A stretch of DNA of 64,000 nucleotides from an uncultured Vampirovibrio sp. (GCA_910578465.1 CAJTPW010000001.1:124001-188000), one strand, 5' to 3'. Positions 1 through 7,391 are shown, counted from the stretch's first letter. The notes: generated by a model from the sequence alone, not told the origin. Numbers and translations are program-made.

Positions 1-96
1 TTTACGGGACTTTTTAAAGATTCCGTTACCTCTCTTCAAAAACGTCCGATAGGCGAGCTTGAAGAAATGTTTAGAGATGAGCTTGCTACTGTATAA
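1..96 (+). CDS. 3' end of an unknown CDS (partial)
   Basis: An open frame runs from the first base to a TAA at 94-96 and gives 31 residues ending in FRDELATV. It is followed 17 bp later by a gene with a good ribosome site, so it looks like the tail of the preceding gene in one operon. The family cannot be told from this fragment. Confidence 0.5.
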   Translation, partial: FTGLFKDSVTSLQKRPIGELEEMFRDELATV

Positions 97-113
97 GGGG
101 AAGGGAAAATATT

Positions 114-476
114 ATGTCATTAAAAAAAGTAAGTAATATAATTGAAGCACTCGGAAAACACGAAGATAACGATGCGGTTCGCGTTTTAACGGACCTTGGC
201 ACAAATCACAGTTCCGATGAAGTCCGTGAAATGACAGCATGTGCTTTAATTAAAAGAAATTCAAGAGAAGCGCTTGAAGTTGTGATTAAAAACAAAGGCA
301 AAGGTATTAACGACCTTTCTGCCCGTGTTGCAATGACTGCAATTAATGAACTTCTTGCACTTAAAGAAAAGGGAAGAGCGATTGAAGTTTTGGAAGAAAC
401 TTTAAACTCTGAAGCTGAACAGGAAGTACAGGATACGGCACGCTCCGTTAAGGCTTTGATGTCTTTCAGCTCATAA
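114..476 (+). CDS. HEAT-repeat-like small protein
   Basis: A 120-aa protein made almost entirely of amphipathic helices. The spacing of hydrophobic and charged residues (AVRVLTDLG, EVREMTACALIKRN, ARVAMTAINELLALKEKGRAIEVLEETL) resembles HEAT or armadillo-type helical repeats, which act as protein-binding scaffolds. There is no signal peptide or membrane segment, so it is probably cytosolic. A GGGGAAGGG ribosome site precedes the ATG. It follows a partial gene by 17 bp and ends just before a strong terminator, so it is the last gene of its operon. The precise role is unknown. Confidence 0.7.
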   Translation: MSLKKVSNIIEALGKHEDNDAVRVLTDLGTNHSSDEVREMTACALIKRNSREALEVVIKNKGKGINDLSARVAMTAINELLALKEKGRAIEVLEETLNSEAEQEVQDTARSVKALMSFSS

Positions 477-500
477 GACAGGCTGTTACAGATTTGTAAA

Positions 501-537
501 ATACTCTCCGATTTTTTGATTGGGGAGTATTTTTTTG
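501..537 (+). terminator. Rho-independent terminator
   Basis: ATACTCTCC and GGGGAGTAT form a stem around an AT-rich loop and are followed by seven T. It ends the operon of the 120-aa HEAT-like gene. It also shows that the long frame opening at 516 cannot start there. Confidence 0.8.
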
Positions 538-587
538 CTATCATCTTTTTGCTTTCAAAATTTTTTTTGAAAAATGAGGAGTTTTTT

Positions 588-1613
588 ATGAAGAAGATAA
601 TATTTTTATTATGCTTTATTTTTATGGTTTCGCCCGTATTTTCTATGGATAGCGACGCCGTAAAAGAAGAGGTTAAACGGGTAAAGCTTGAAGCAAAGCA
701 AAAAGTAGAGCAGATTAAGGCAGAAGCAAAGGCTGCAAAAATAAAAGCAAAGGCTGACGCCAAACAAGCAAAGATTGATTCAAAAAATGCACAAATAAAT
801 GCACGGCGTGAAGCAAAACTGGCTCAAAAAACCGAGGAATTTAACAGTAAAACGGCTGATATCAAGGCAAAAAATGATGCCAGAAAGGCATTGATAATTG
901 AAGCTGCAAAGGCTAAGAAAGATAAAATTGACGCCGTTACAAACGCGAAACTTGCAAGGATTGAAGAACAAAATACTGCAGCACTTTTGGCATTAAAGAT
1001 GAAGTATGAAGGCAATAAAACCGCTCCGTCCAGAAAAACCGTGAAGGCAAAACAGGATGAAACAAAAGCTGCGATGAAAGATACGGCAAAAGATAATAAG
1101 GCGGAAAAAGTTGCCGATAAAAAGACAAAAACAGAAACCGACAAAAAGGCGGAGCCTGATAATAAGTCTGATAATAAGATTTTACCCGTGTCAGAGCTAA
1201 AACCTCGTGTGACAGAAAAAAGACCTGCCATACATTATACAGGAGTTAATTTTGAAACAAAAAAAACAGAGATTATGGATGAGCTCAGGCTTTCTGAAAA
1301 GCAAAAAGTAAGCGCCGAGAAGCTTTATGAAAAAAATAAGGCCGAGATTGCAGAAATAAACGTGCAGATGGAGACTTTGCAAAACGAGATGAAGGCCATA
1401 AAAAAGGCGGATTTGGACACAAAATTTAAGGAAAGACGGCTTTTAACAATAGAAGACAAGATGAGTGCTTTATATCAGGAAAGAGACAGTGTTCACAATG
1501 CCGCTATGAAAAAGTTTGACGGCATACTGGATGATGAGCAGCGGGAAATTTGGCTTAATATTAAAACCAAAGGGGCCAGACTCTTCCCCGATATTGAAAT
1601 GATAAAGCAGTGA
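588..1613 (+). CDS. secreted coiled-coil protein with Spy/CpxP-like C-terminus
   Basis: A 341-aa protein. The start is set at 588 by AGGAG seven bases upstream and by the signal peptide that follows (MKKIIFLLCFIFMVSPVFS); a longer frame from 516 would begin inside a terminator. Residues 20-150 are extremely rich in Lys, Ala and Glu with heptad-like spacing, suggesting a long coiled coil. A charged linker follows. The last 110 residues (RLSEKQKVSAEKLYEKNKAE ... LDDEQREIWLNIK) resemble the helical hairpins of Spy/CpxP-type periplasmic chaperones. Location is probably periplasmic. The chaperone idea is inference from the pattern. Confidence 0.65.
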   Translation: MKKIIFLLCFIFMVSPVFSMDSDAVKEEVKRVKLEAKQKVEQIKAEAKAAKIKAKADAKQAKIDSKNAQINARREAKLAQKTEEFNSKTADIKAKNDARKALIIEAAKAKKDKIDAVTNAKLARIEEQNTAALLALKMKYEGNKTAPSRKTVKAKQDETKAAMKDTAKDNKAEKVADKKTKTETDKKAEPDNKSDNKILPVSELKPRVTEKRPAIHYTGVNFETKKTEIMDELRLSEKQKVSAEKLYEKNKAEIAEINVQMETLQNEMKAIKKADLDTKFKERRLLTIEDKMSALYQERDSVHNAAMKKFDGILDDEQREIWLNIKTKGARLFPDIEMIKQ

Positions 1614-1651
1614 TTTTGCAGTAATAACGGCATTGTTTGATTTAAAAAAAC

Positions 1652-1692
1652 AAAAAGCACTTAAGGGTTGTTTTCCTTGAGTGCTTTTTTTT
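1652..1692 (+). terminator. Rho-independent terminator
   Basis: AAAAGCACTTAAGG pairs with CCTTGAGTGCTTTT and is followed by a T-run. It ends the coiled-coil gene and sits just before the minus-strand tRNA. Confidence 0.85.
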
Positions 1693-1697
1693 GTAAA

Positions 1698-1774
1698 TGG
1701 TATCCGCGAGAGGATTCGAACCTCCGACATTCACCTTAGGAGGGTGACGTTCTATCCTGCTGAACTACGCGGAC
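1698..1774 (-). tRNA. tRNA-Arg (anticodon CCU)
   Basis: On the minus strand a 77-nt cloverleaf is visible. The acceptor stem is GTCCGCG with CGCGGAT, the D-arm is GTTC...GAAC, the anticodon stem is TCACC/GGTGA with loop CTCCTAA (anticodon CCT), the T-loop is GGTTCGAATCC and CCA is encoded at the 3' end. It reads AGG codons. Degenerate copies of its 5' half lie immediately upstream (1803-1992). Confidence 0.95.
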
Positions 1775-1802
1775 ACGTGAAACATGTGTTGTCTTTATAG
1801 AT

Positions 1803-1992
1803 TCTGCAGGATAGAACGTCACTTAGTGACATTATTTGGTTGATGAGTAAACTCATCAAGTCCTGCACAAACCACACGGACACATAAAATATTTAATTTT
1901 CAATCTGTTTTGCAGGATAGAAGTCACAATGGTGACATATTCTTTTAGCAAGCTTGGCGCTCACTAAGTCCTGCACAAACTACGCGGACATA
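1803..1992. repeat. two degenerate repeats built from tRNA-Arg 5'-half sequence
   Basis: Two units of about 95 bp lie next to the tRNA-Arg gene. Each begins TGCAGGATAGAA(C)GTCAC, the sense copy of the tRNA D-arm/anticodon side, and ends TCCTGCACAAAC(C/T)AC(A/G)CGGACA, the antisense copy of the tRNA 5' end. TGCAGGA...TCCTGCA makes each unit an inverted repeat, with smaller hairpins inside (GTCAC/GTGAC, GATGAGT/ACTCATC in unit one). They cannot fold as tRNAs. They may mark repeated recombination at the tRNA gene, or they may be processed tRNA-like hairpins. Confidence 0.6.
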
Positions 1993-2134
1993 TATAATAT
2001 TCAATTTTCAGTCCTTTGCAGCCGCAAACCGCAAGGTGTACAAAAATTATACCAATCTCAAACTTTTAAATCAATCAATTATATCATTAACGGGGGGATG
2101 AAAATTTTTTTGCCCCGCCCGAATAATAAAAATT

Positions 2135-2620
2135 ATGAACATAAAATCGATGAATACCTGCAAAATTGAAGGAATAACAGAAACTGGCGAAGAAAAAACA
2201 TATACGCCCGATGACTTTCTAAATAAAACTACTGTCCTTTATTTTTACCCGAATGACGGCACCCCGGGGTGTACAATTCAGGCAGGAGATTTCAGGGATA
2301 ATATGAAATACATAAGGCCTATGGCTGATGTTGTGGGTGTAAACCGTGATACAATTGAAAGCCACAAAAAATTTATGAAAAACGAGGATTTGAATTTTGT
2401 CCTGCTTTCGGATCCTGATAAAAAACTTATAGATTTTTTTGGTGTCTGGGGTGAAAAACCTGCTTATGGCATAGGCTTTATGGGAATTATCCGCTCCACT
2501 TTTATAATAAATCCAAACGGCGAAGTTTCAAAATCCTGGTTCAATGTGCAGGTGGAAGGACATGTGGATGAGATTTTGGAAGAATTGCACAATGAATTAA
2601 ACGACCAATCTTCCGTTTAA
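2135..2620 (+). CDS. bcp: peroxiredoxin, BCP/AhpC-TSA family
   Basis: A 161-aa thioredoxin-fold peroxidase that would reduce hydroperoxides in the cytosol. The peroxidatic cysteine lies in PNDGTPGCTIQAGDFRDN. Most BCP proteins carry a second, resolving cysteine five residues later; here that position is Gly/Asp, so it looks like a one-Cys form that would need an outside thiol partner. Core strands (TVLYFYP, VVGVNRD, STFIINPNGEV) match the family. The start is uncertain: ATG at 2135 or 2150, neither with a clear ribosome site. It fits an anaerobe that also carries rubrerythrin. Confidence 0.85.
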   Translation: MNIKSMNTCKIEGITETGEEKTYTPDDFLNKTTVLYFYPNDGTPGCTIQAGDFRDNMKYIRPMADVVGVNRDTIESHKKFMKNEDLNFVLLSDPDKKLIDFFGVWGEKPAYGIGFMGIIRSTFIINPNGEVSKSWFNVQVEGHVDEILEELHNELNDQSSV

Positions 2621-2658
2621 TAGTTTTTCTTTTGACGGAATGCTGCTTAAAATATTGA

Positions 2659-3198
2659 TTAAAATCCGCTCATTGGCTGCATTTTAATAATTTCGCCCGT
2701 TTGCGCGTTCATCTCAAAATAAAATTTGAAATTTTGATACTGAATATTTCCGTTTATAACCCCCGTTTTCTTGTCATAGCCTGTTCTTGAAATGGAAGCT
2801 CCGGGTAAAATGTCTTTTAAAATTTCATTTGCCTGTTTTGTTGAAACCCTTATTGCGGCAGAATTTGGAGCCATATTCAATCCTGCGGGGCTGCCATCCT
2901 GTCCTTGAATATTTCCTAAAACCTGACCTGTTTTCGGGTCTATTGTTAAATCAATAATTGTATTTTGATATGAAACCCTGCATATACAAACCGTTTTGCC
3001 GTTTTGTTTTGTTTCATAAAAATCCAAAAGTTTTGCATCCGGTAAATACTGTGTAAGTGCATTATTTACAGAATCTTTCAGACTTTCTTTGGAAGCCTCT
3101 GTTTGAATATCCTGTAAAGCCCTGTTTTGGACAGCAAGCACATCGGTTGTTCCAAAGGCGAAAAATATTAATAAAAACAGTGCGATTATGTTTTTCAT
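2659..3198 (-). CDS. secreted protein with two PepSY-like repeats
   Basis: The start is placed at 3198, giving a 179-aa protein with a signal peptide (MKNIIALFLLIFFAFGTTDVLA); an ATG 33 bp upstream would overlap the previous gene. After cleavage two similar repeats follow, each ending in a PepSY-like strand-turn (LTIDPKTGQVL and FEMNAQTGEIIKM) and each preceded by a helical stretch. PepSY domains are often inhibitory or binding modules of secreted proteins. It is the last gene of a three-gene operon behind two small membrane proteins, 10 bp after the previous stop. The partner is unknown. Confidence 0.7.
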   Translation of the reverse strand: MKNIIALFLLIFFAFGTTDVLAVQNRALQDIQTEASKESLKDSVNNALTQYLPDAKLLDFYETKQNGKTVCICRVSYQNTIIDLTIDPKTGQVLGNIQGQDGSPAGLNMAPNSAAIRVSTKQANEILKDILPGASISRTGYDKKTGVINGNIQYQNFKFYFEMNAQTGEIIKMQPMSGF

Positions 3199-3208
3199 AA
3201 CTTTATGC

Positions 3209-3340
3209 TTATTTATTTTCCTTTGTTTCAAAAGTTTTTTCCATATCTTTGTATTGTTTCATTCCCCAAAGGGCAATTCCGCATAAAACAAATGCAAAAA
3301 AAGTTGTAATTATTTCTCCGATATTTTGGTCTATATGCAT
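3209..3340 (-). CDS. small single-pass membrane protein, 43 aa
   Basis: A short gene with a very good ribosome site (AAGGAGG, six bases before ATG). The product starts MHIDQNIGE, has one hydrophobic segment (ITTFFAFVLCGIALWGM) and a charged tail. Its ATG overlaps the stop of the upstream 81-aa gene in a TAATG arrangement, so translation is probably coupled. The size and layout vaguely recall CcoQ-like oxidase subunits, but no oxidase genes are nearby, so no function is claimed. A similar pair of small membrane proteins lies at 40859-41234. Confidence 0.7.
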   Translation of the reverse strand: MHIDQNIGEIITTFFAFVLCGIALWGMKQYKDMEKTFETKENK

Positions 3341-3585
3341 TATTTGCCTCCTTTGCAAATTTTGTCAATTTTTAAATCCGTATTAACTAAGCTGTGTATT
3401 ATATTGGCTGTAAAAAACAGACCGATTAAAATGAACGCAGTTGTTTTAATCGAGTATGGCATATATAAAAATCCCATTGTACCTGCCGCTGTTGCAATCA
3501 GCAGAGTTGTGAGCTGATTTCTTTTTGCAAGCAGGTTTTGAAATTCTTTTTCGGTATCGATATTATCCGTTGAAATTTCTTCCAT
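3340..3585 (-). CDS. small two-helix membrane protein, 81 aa
   Basis: A charged N-terminal helix (EKEFQNLLAKRNQLTTLL) leads into two membrane segments (TLLIATAAGTMGFLYM, TTAFILIGLFFTANII) and a Lys-rich end. There is no ribosome site; instead TATAAT lies seven bases before the ATG, pointing to a leaderless transcript. It heads a three-gene operon with a 43-aa membrane protein and a PepSY protein. No family is recognised. The same layout recurs at 40965-41234. Confidence 0.7.
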   Translation of the reverse strand: MEEISTDNIDTEKEFQNLLAKRNQLTTLLIATAAGTMGFLYMPYSIKTTAFILIGLFFTANIIHSLVNTDLKIDKICKGGK

Positions 3586-3592
3586 AGGAAGT

Positions 3593-3598
3593 ATTATA
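3593..3598 (-). promoter_or_regulatory. -10 box of a leaderless promoter
   Basis: On the minus strand TATAAT is followed by ACTTCCT and then the ATG at 3585. A start site 6-8 bases after the -10 box would fall on or next to the start codon. No clear -35 box is seen. Confidence 0.55.
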
Positions 3599-3602
3599 TC
3601 AC

Positions 3603-3776
3603 CTATTCTTCAATAATTGTGAGGTCCTTAAGAATGATTTGTTTCTTTGTGGAATTATAATCAATCTCAATCATTGTTCGACTCAGCTTATCCATATCTG
3701 CACCCATAAGCTCCAAAAGGGTGGATGGGATAATAATACCATAGCTGGTTCCAAATTTTACAAGCTTCTTTTTCAT
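3603..3776 (-). CDS. AbrB/MazE-like DNA-binding protein, 57 aa
   Basis: A short gene. It begins MKKKLVKFGTSYGIIIPSTL, the pattern of swapped-hairpin AbrB/MazE/SpoVT proteins (K-x-G-x-S-x-x-I-x-I-P), which bind DNA as dimers. TATAAT lies seven bases before its ATG, so a leaderless transcript is likely. It is divergent from a 69-aa helical protein across an AT-rich spacer with palindromes that could be its operator. A paralogous pair in the same divergent layout lies at 31241-31733. An antitoxin role is possible but no toxin is recognised. Confidence 0.75.
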   Translation of the reverse strand: MKKKLVKFGTSYGIIIPSTLLELMGADMDKLSRTMIEIDYNSTKKQIILKDLTIIEE

Positions 3777-3783
3777 AAGTAAT

Positions 3784-3789
3784 ATTATA
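3784..3789 (-). promoter_or_regulatory. -10 box of a leaderless promoter
   Basis: TATAAT on the minus strand, then ATTACTT, then the ATG of the AbrB-like gene at 3776. The spacing is the same as at 3593. Confidence 0.55.
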
Positions 3790-3794
3790 ATGAT

Positions 3795-3866
3795 ACTTAA
3801 ATATTATTAGAATATTGTAAAAATATATACTTTATATTATTATAAAACTTAAATAATATTTAAGTG
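3795..3866. promoter_or_regulatory. palindromic operator candidate between divergent genes
   Basis: ACTTAAATATTATT at 3795-3808 is the exact inverse of AATAATATTTAAGT at 3852-3865. The second site is itself a near-palindrome (ACTTAAATAATATTTAAGT). The two sites flank the promoters of the AbrB-like gene (minus) and the helical-protein gene (plus), which suits binding by a dimeric swapped-hairpin regulator. Confidence 0.55.
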
Positions 3867-3876
3867 AAGTAACTCG

Positions 3877-4086
3877 ATGTCCAAACAATCGAAAGCCGCG
3901 GAAGAGCAGATAATAAAATACAGAATGATACTTCTTGATATAGAATATGCAATAATCAGAATTGAAACAATTAATAAACTTCTTATTTCATATGCAAGCG
4001 AATATTCCCCCGAAGCCCTCATTATTGCAGAGCTCCTCTCAAAAGAACTGAAGGCTGTAAATACTTTGTTCAACAATACAAAATAA
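3877..4086 (+). CDS. small helical protein paired with AbrB-like gene, 69 aa
   Basis: An all-helical, soluble-looking protein. The core (MILLDIEYAIIRIETINKLL ... YSPEALIIAELLSKELKAVN) matches the 64-aa product at 31241-31435 in pattern and length: (L)LD(I/V)E.I...I.TIN.L and P(E)(A/G)(L/A)I(I/V)AEL(L/I)SKEL. No ribosome site is obvious. It is divergent from an AbrB-like regulator and followed by a terminator, so it is a single-gene unit. I do not recognise the family. Confidence 0.65.
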   Translation: MSKQSKAAEEQIIKYRMILLDIEYAIIRIETINKLLISYASEYSPEALIIAELLSKELKAVNTLFNNTK

Positions 4087-4115
4087 ACCCCTGAAGTCGA
4101 TATTTTCAGGGGTTT
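4085..4115. terminator. bidirectional terminator
   Basis: AAACCCCTGAA and TTCAGGGGTTT form a perfect 11-bp stem between the plus-strand 69-aa gene and the 3' end of minus-strand thiC. Confidence 0.85.
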
Positions 4116-4132
4116 ATTGTATTAAGATTATT

Positions 4133-5413
4133 TTAGAAATACTGTCTGAAAATCTTCATTGAACAGTAATCGCCGCACATTGTGCAGGGTTTTTCTTCCG
4201 TAAAATCCATATTTTCAAAGCTTTTCGGGTCAAGTGCAAGCTTTTTCTGTGTTTCCCAGTCGAGATCTTTTCTTGCAATTGACATTTTTCTGTCCGCCTC
4301 GATTGCTTTTTTGTTTCCCCTTGCAACATCTGCCGCATGGGCTGCTATTTTGGAGGCAATAATTCCTTCTCTGACCTGTTCAACATCAGGGAGCCCGAGG
4401 TGCTCCGCAGGAGTTACATAGCACAGGAAGTCCGCTCCGTTTAATGCTGCAAGCGTACCGCCGATTGCAGATGTTATATGATCATACCCCGGGGCAATGT
4501 CTGTAACCAGGGGCCCGAGAACATATAAAGGCGCATTGTCTGTCAACTGTTTAATTGTTTGAATCATAGAGGGGATGAGGTTTAAAGGCACATGCCCGGG
4601 GCCCTCTACCATAGCTTGAACCCCTTTTTCTTTTGCTCTTTTTACAAGTTCGCCAAGCACAATGGTTTCCGCTACCTGCGCTCTGTCTCCGGCGTCCGCG
4701 CCGCAGCCCGGGCGAAGACCGTCTCCAAGCGATAAAACAACATCATATTTTTTTACGATATCTAAAAGTTCATCATAATATTCATACAAAGGATTTTCGC
4801 ACCCTGTTGCCTTTATCCAGCAGGCAAGCATAGCTCCGCCTCTTGATACTATTCCTGTTACCCTTTTTTGTTTTTCCAATTGATCAATTACAAATTTTGT
4901 AACCCCACAGTGCACGGTGATAAAATCGACACCATCTTTGCATTGTTTTTCAATGTCTGAAAAAAGTTTTTCTTTGCTTAATTTTGCGATGTTTTTAAAT
5001 TCATCAAGCGCTTCTTTGCCCGCCTGATACATAGGAACTGTCCCGATAGGAAGCTTTGTTGCGCCGATTATTTCTTTGCGCACATCGTCAATTCCTTTTC
5101 CCGTTGATAAATCCATTAAAACATCGGCGCCTGTTTCTTCAATGATTTTTACTTTTTTAAGTTCTTCATCCAAGCCTGATTTTTCGTTTGAAGTACCGAT
5201 GTTTGCGTTGATTTTTACGCTTAATCCTTCGCCGACACCAACAGGGATTGAATCTTTCCTCTGATTATTCTTTAAAATAACGATAGTGCCTTTTTCAACG
5301 CCTTCTCTTACGAACTCGGGGCTGACGCCTTCCTCTTTTGCAACGTATTTCATCTCATCGGTTATAATCCCCTCGCGGGCAGATATAATCTGTGTTTTTG
5401 CATCGGTTATCAT
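4133..5413 (-). CDS. thiC: phosphomethylpyrimidine synthase ThiC
   Basis: A 426-aa radical-SAM enzyme that turns 5-aminoimidazole ribotide into the pyrimidine precursor (HMP-P) of thiamin in the cytosol. The family core is clear (MDLSTGKGIDDVRKEI, SLGDGLRPGCGADAGDRAQV, VEGPGHVPLNLI, GPLVTDIAPGYDHIT). The cluster-binding cysteines sit at the C-terminus in PCTMCGDYC. The short length is typical of anaerobe-type ThiC without the N-terminal extension. It starts six bases after the class II aldolase gene with AAAGGA as ribosome site, so the two are one operon. I see no TPP riboswitch upstream. Confidence 0.97.
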   Translation of the reverse strand: MITDAKTQIISAREGIITDEMKYVAKEEGVSPEFVREGVEKGTIVILKNNQRKDSIPVGVGEGLSVKINANIGTSNEKSGLDEELKKVKIIEETGADVLMDLSTGKGIDDVRKEIIGATKLPIGTVPMYQAGKEALDEFKNIAKLSKEKLFSDIEKQCKDGVDFITVHCGVTKFVIDQLEKQKRVTGIVSRGGAMLACWIKATGCENPLYEYYDELLDIVKKYDVVLSLGDGLRPGCGADAGDRAQVAETIVLGELVKRAKEKGVQAMVEGPGHVPLNLIPSMIQTIKQLTDNAPLYVLGPLVTDIAPGYDHITSAIGGTLAALNGADFLCYVTPAEHLGLPDVEQVREGIIASKIAAHAADVARGNKKAIEADRKMSIARKDLDWETQKKLALDPKSFENMDFTEEKPCTMCGDYCSMKIFRQYF

Positions 5414-5419
5414 TATTTT

Positions 5420-6073
5420 CTATCCTTTCAAATTTTTGATTTTTAAAACTTCTTCTTCGTTAAGTGTTTGGATTTCGCCCAAAAATTTCGCCGCAAAATA
5501 AGTCTTTGCGTAAGCTTGAATGCTCTCTAAAATATAAAAAGTTTCTTTTAAGGTTTTTGCTCCTGCAACAAGTCCGTGGTTTTCCATCAAAACGGCACTA
5601 TTGCCTGCTTCAAAGTATTTCGAAATTTCATCCGCAAGCTCCATAGAGCTTGGAAGAGCATATTTTGCAGAGGGAATTGAATTAAAGTTATAAATAAATT
5701 CGGGCAAAATCGGCTCGTTCATTTCTTTGCGGCACACGGCAAAAGATGTTACATAGGGGCAGTGTATATGAATTACAGCTTTAATGTCGGGTCTTTTTTC
5801 ATAAATTTTTATGTGCATTAATTTTTCGCTTGAAGGTTTTACATTGTTTAAAACCGCGCCCGTAATATAGCCTTCGGCATTTCTTTTACCGTCAAGAATT
5901 GCAATATCTTTTGTTTCCATATCCCCGAGGCATATGCCTGATGCTGAAAGTAAAATTTCTTTGTCATTATATATTGAGATGTTTCCGCTTGTTGCGGGCA
6001 CCATTTTGGCGCTGTATGTGCGTTTTGCCCAATATAACAGCTCTCCGGCTTCTTTTTTGTTTACCTTTGGCAT
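5420..6073 (-). CDS. class II aldolase/adducin family protein (FucA/MtnB-like)
   Basis: A 217-aa zinc-dependent aldolase or dehydratase-type protein. Visible family marks are the N-terminal GNISIYNDKEILLSASG, the metal-binding HIHCPYVTSFAV near residue 105 and the second histidine in MENHGLVAGAKTLKETFYIL near residue 160. Family members cleave or dehydrate phosphorylated sugars such as fuculose-1-P or methylthioribulose-1-P; the substrate here cannot be read from sequence. It is first in an operon with thiC. A TAAAAT box lies six bases before its ATG, so it too may be leaderless. Confidence 0.85.
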   Translation of the reverse strand: MPKVNKKEAGELLYWAKRTYSAKMVPATSGNISIYNDKEILLSASGICLGDMETKDIAILDGKRNAEGYITGAVLNNVKPSSEKLMHIKIYEKRPDIKAVIHIHCPYVTSFAVCRKEMNEPILPEFIYNFNSIPSAKYALPSSMELADEISKYFEAGNSAVLMENHGLVAGAKTLKETFYILESIQAYAKTYFAAKFLGEIQTLNEEEVLKIKNLKG

Positions 6074-6412
6074 ATTGAAATTTTACCGCTTTCAAAAAAA
6101 TATTACTTAAATATCCTAACATAAAAACGATACGGTAAAATAAAAAATAAAAACACGCCGTGCTTTTTTGGCTTCGGCGTGCTTTTGTATGTTGTGGTGG
6201 CAATAGGTGGCTGTTTTGGTTTCTTACATAGAAAACTATCGACACGAATTTCTTCAAACTTTATAGAATATTAAGAAATATGAAATCAGGATTTGCACGG
6301 AAAGGTTTTAAAAATCTTGTATTTAAAATATGTCCGTGGTTAAATACTTTTAGCGTCTTTTAAATGTTTAAAACATCTGAAGGCGACTCTTAATTAAAGG
6401 ATGTGAACCCTT
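6074..6412. other. intergenic region between the aldolase gene and ispH
   Basis: About 340 bp with no convincing gene. It holds a strong hairpin (ACACGCCG...CGGCGTG, about 6153-6183) with T-runs on both sides, an inverted repeat CACGGA...TCCGTG (about 6297-6346) and, close to ispH, GTGGT...ACCAC enclosing the ribosome-site region. It does not match the TPP riboswitch expected for a thiamin operon. Confidence 0.5.
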
Positions 6413-7360
6413 ATTACCACAGATATTAAAGGCATTTGCCCTTGTGATAATTGTAATAAAAATATTAAGCTTGCAGTCCATGCGGGTTTTTGTTACGGCG
6501 TAAAGAGAGCTGTTGAAACCACCAAGAAGCTAAAAGCCGAAAACCCCGAAAAAGACATTTATGTTTTGGGTGAGCTTATCCATAATTCACAGGTAATTAA
6601 CGAGCTTAAAGAGCTCGGTATAAAAACCGTGGACAGCCTTCCTGAAAGAGAGGCTGCAAAAGGTGCGGGAATTTGTGTTATAAGAAGCCATGGTGCAAGT
6701 TTTGAAGTATTTGAAGATATTAAGAAAAAAGGCTATGAGCTTGTGGATTTAACCTGTCCTGACGTAAAAAAGGTTCAAGACAGGGCGATTGAATTATCAA
6801 AAGAAGATTATTTTGTCATAATTTTAGGAAAAGAGGAGCACCCCGAAGTTGTTGCAATTACAGCTTATGCAAGAAAATACGCAAAGGATAAAACACGCGT
6901 TTTTGTTGCAAAAAGTGTTGACGCTCTAAAAGAAATTGAGGCTGTGCTTAAAAAAGAACCTAAAATCGGGATTGTAATTCAGACAACGCAAAGAATTGAA
7001 TATTTAAAAGAGGTTTTAGACTATCTTGCCCCTGTTTCAAAGGAACTTCGCGTTATAAATACAATTTGCGCTTCAACCTCTTTAAGACAAAATGAGGCAA
7101 GGCGTCTTGCAAAAGAATCCGATTTAATGATTGTTGCAGGTTCCAAGAAAAGCGCAAATACAACACACCTTGCAGAAATTTTAACGCCGATAACAAAGAC
7201 AATTCATATTGAATGCGATGAAGAATTGGATGAATATACAGATTTAATTCAAAATGCGCAAAATATAGGCGTGACAGCAGGTGCTTCGACGCCTGATTAT
7301 ATTATAAACAAAGTAATTGAGCGTACAAATGCAATCGCAGACAGTGCAAAGACAAAGTAA
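6413..7360 (+). CDS. ispH: 4-hydroxy-3-methylbut-2-enyl diphosphate reductase IspH, with a non-standard start
   Basis: The last enzyme of the MEP isoprenoid pathway, a 4Fe-4S reductase. Its three cluster cysteines are visible in HAGFCYGVKRAVE, DLTCPDVKKVQ and NTICASTSLRQNEA. The first one lies upstream of every ATG, GTG or TTG in the frame: the first standard start, a TTG near 6566, would remove it. The frame is open back to a TGA at 6404. The best candidate is ATT at 6413, seven bases after an AAAGGATGTG ribosome-site-like run, giving about 315 aa, the normal family length. A sequencing error near 6401 (ATG directly followed by TGA) is the alternative. Confidence 0.85.
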   Translation: MTTDIKGICPCDNCNKNIKLAVHAGFCYGVKRAVETTKKLKAENPEKDIYVLGELIHNSQVINELKELGIKTVDSLPEREAAKGAGICVIRSHGASFEVFEDIKKKGYELVDLTCPDVKKVQDRAIELSKEDYFVIILGKEEHPEVVAITAYARKYAKDKTRVFVAKSVDALKEIEAVLKKEPKIGIVIQTTQRIEYLKEVLDYLAPVSKELRVINTICASTSLRQNEARRLAKESDLMIVAGSKKSANTTHLAEILTPITKTIHIECDEELDEYTDLIQNAQNIGVTAGASTPDYIINKVIERTNAIADSAKTK

Positions 7361-7391
7361 AATACAATATAAAACGAAAGGACAAATAAAA

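Noticed and set aside
516..587. Longer start for the coiled-coil gene at 516
   Set aside because: It begins inside a terminator hairpin and has no ribosome site; the ATG at 588 has AGGAG and begins a signal peptide.
1954..2169. 71-aa frame upstream of the peroxiredoxin
   Set aside because: It runs through the degenerate tRNA repeats and overlaps the peroxiredoxin start in another frame, with no ribosome site.
6074..6412. TPP riboswitch upstream of the thiC operon
   Set aside because: Neither strand shows the CTGAGA and ACC-CTGAT-GGGTAA-type core expected for it.
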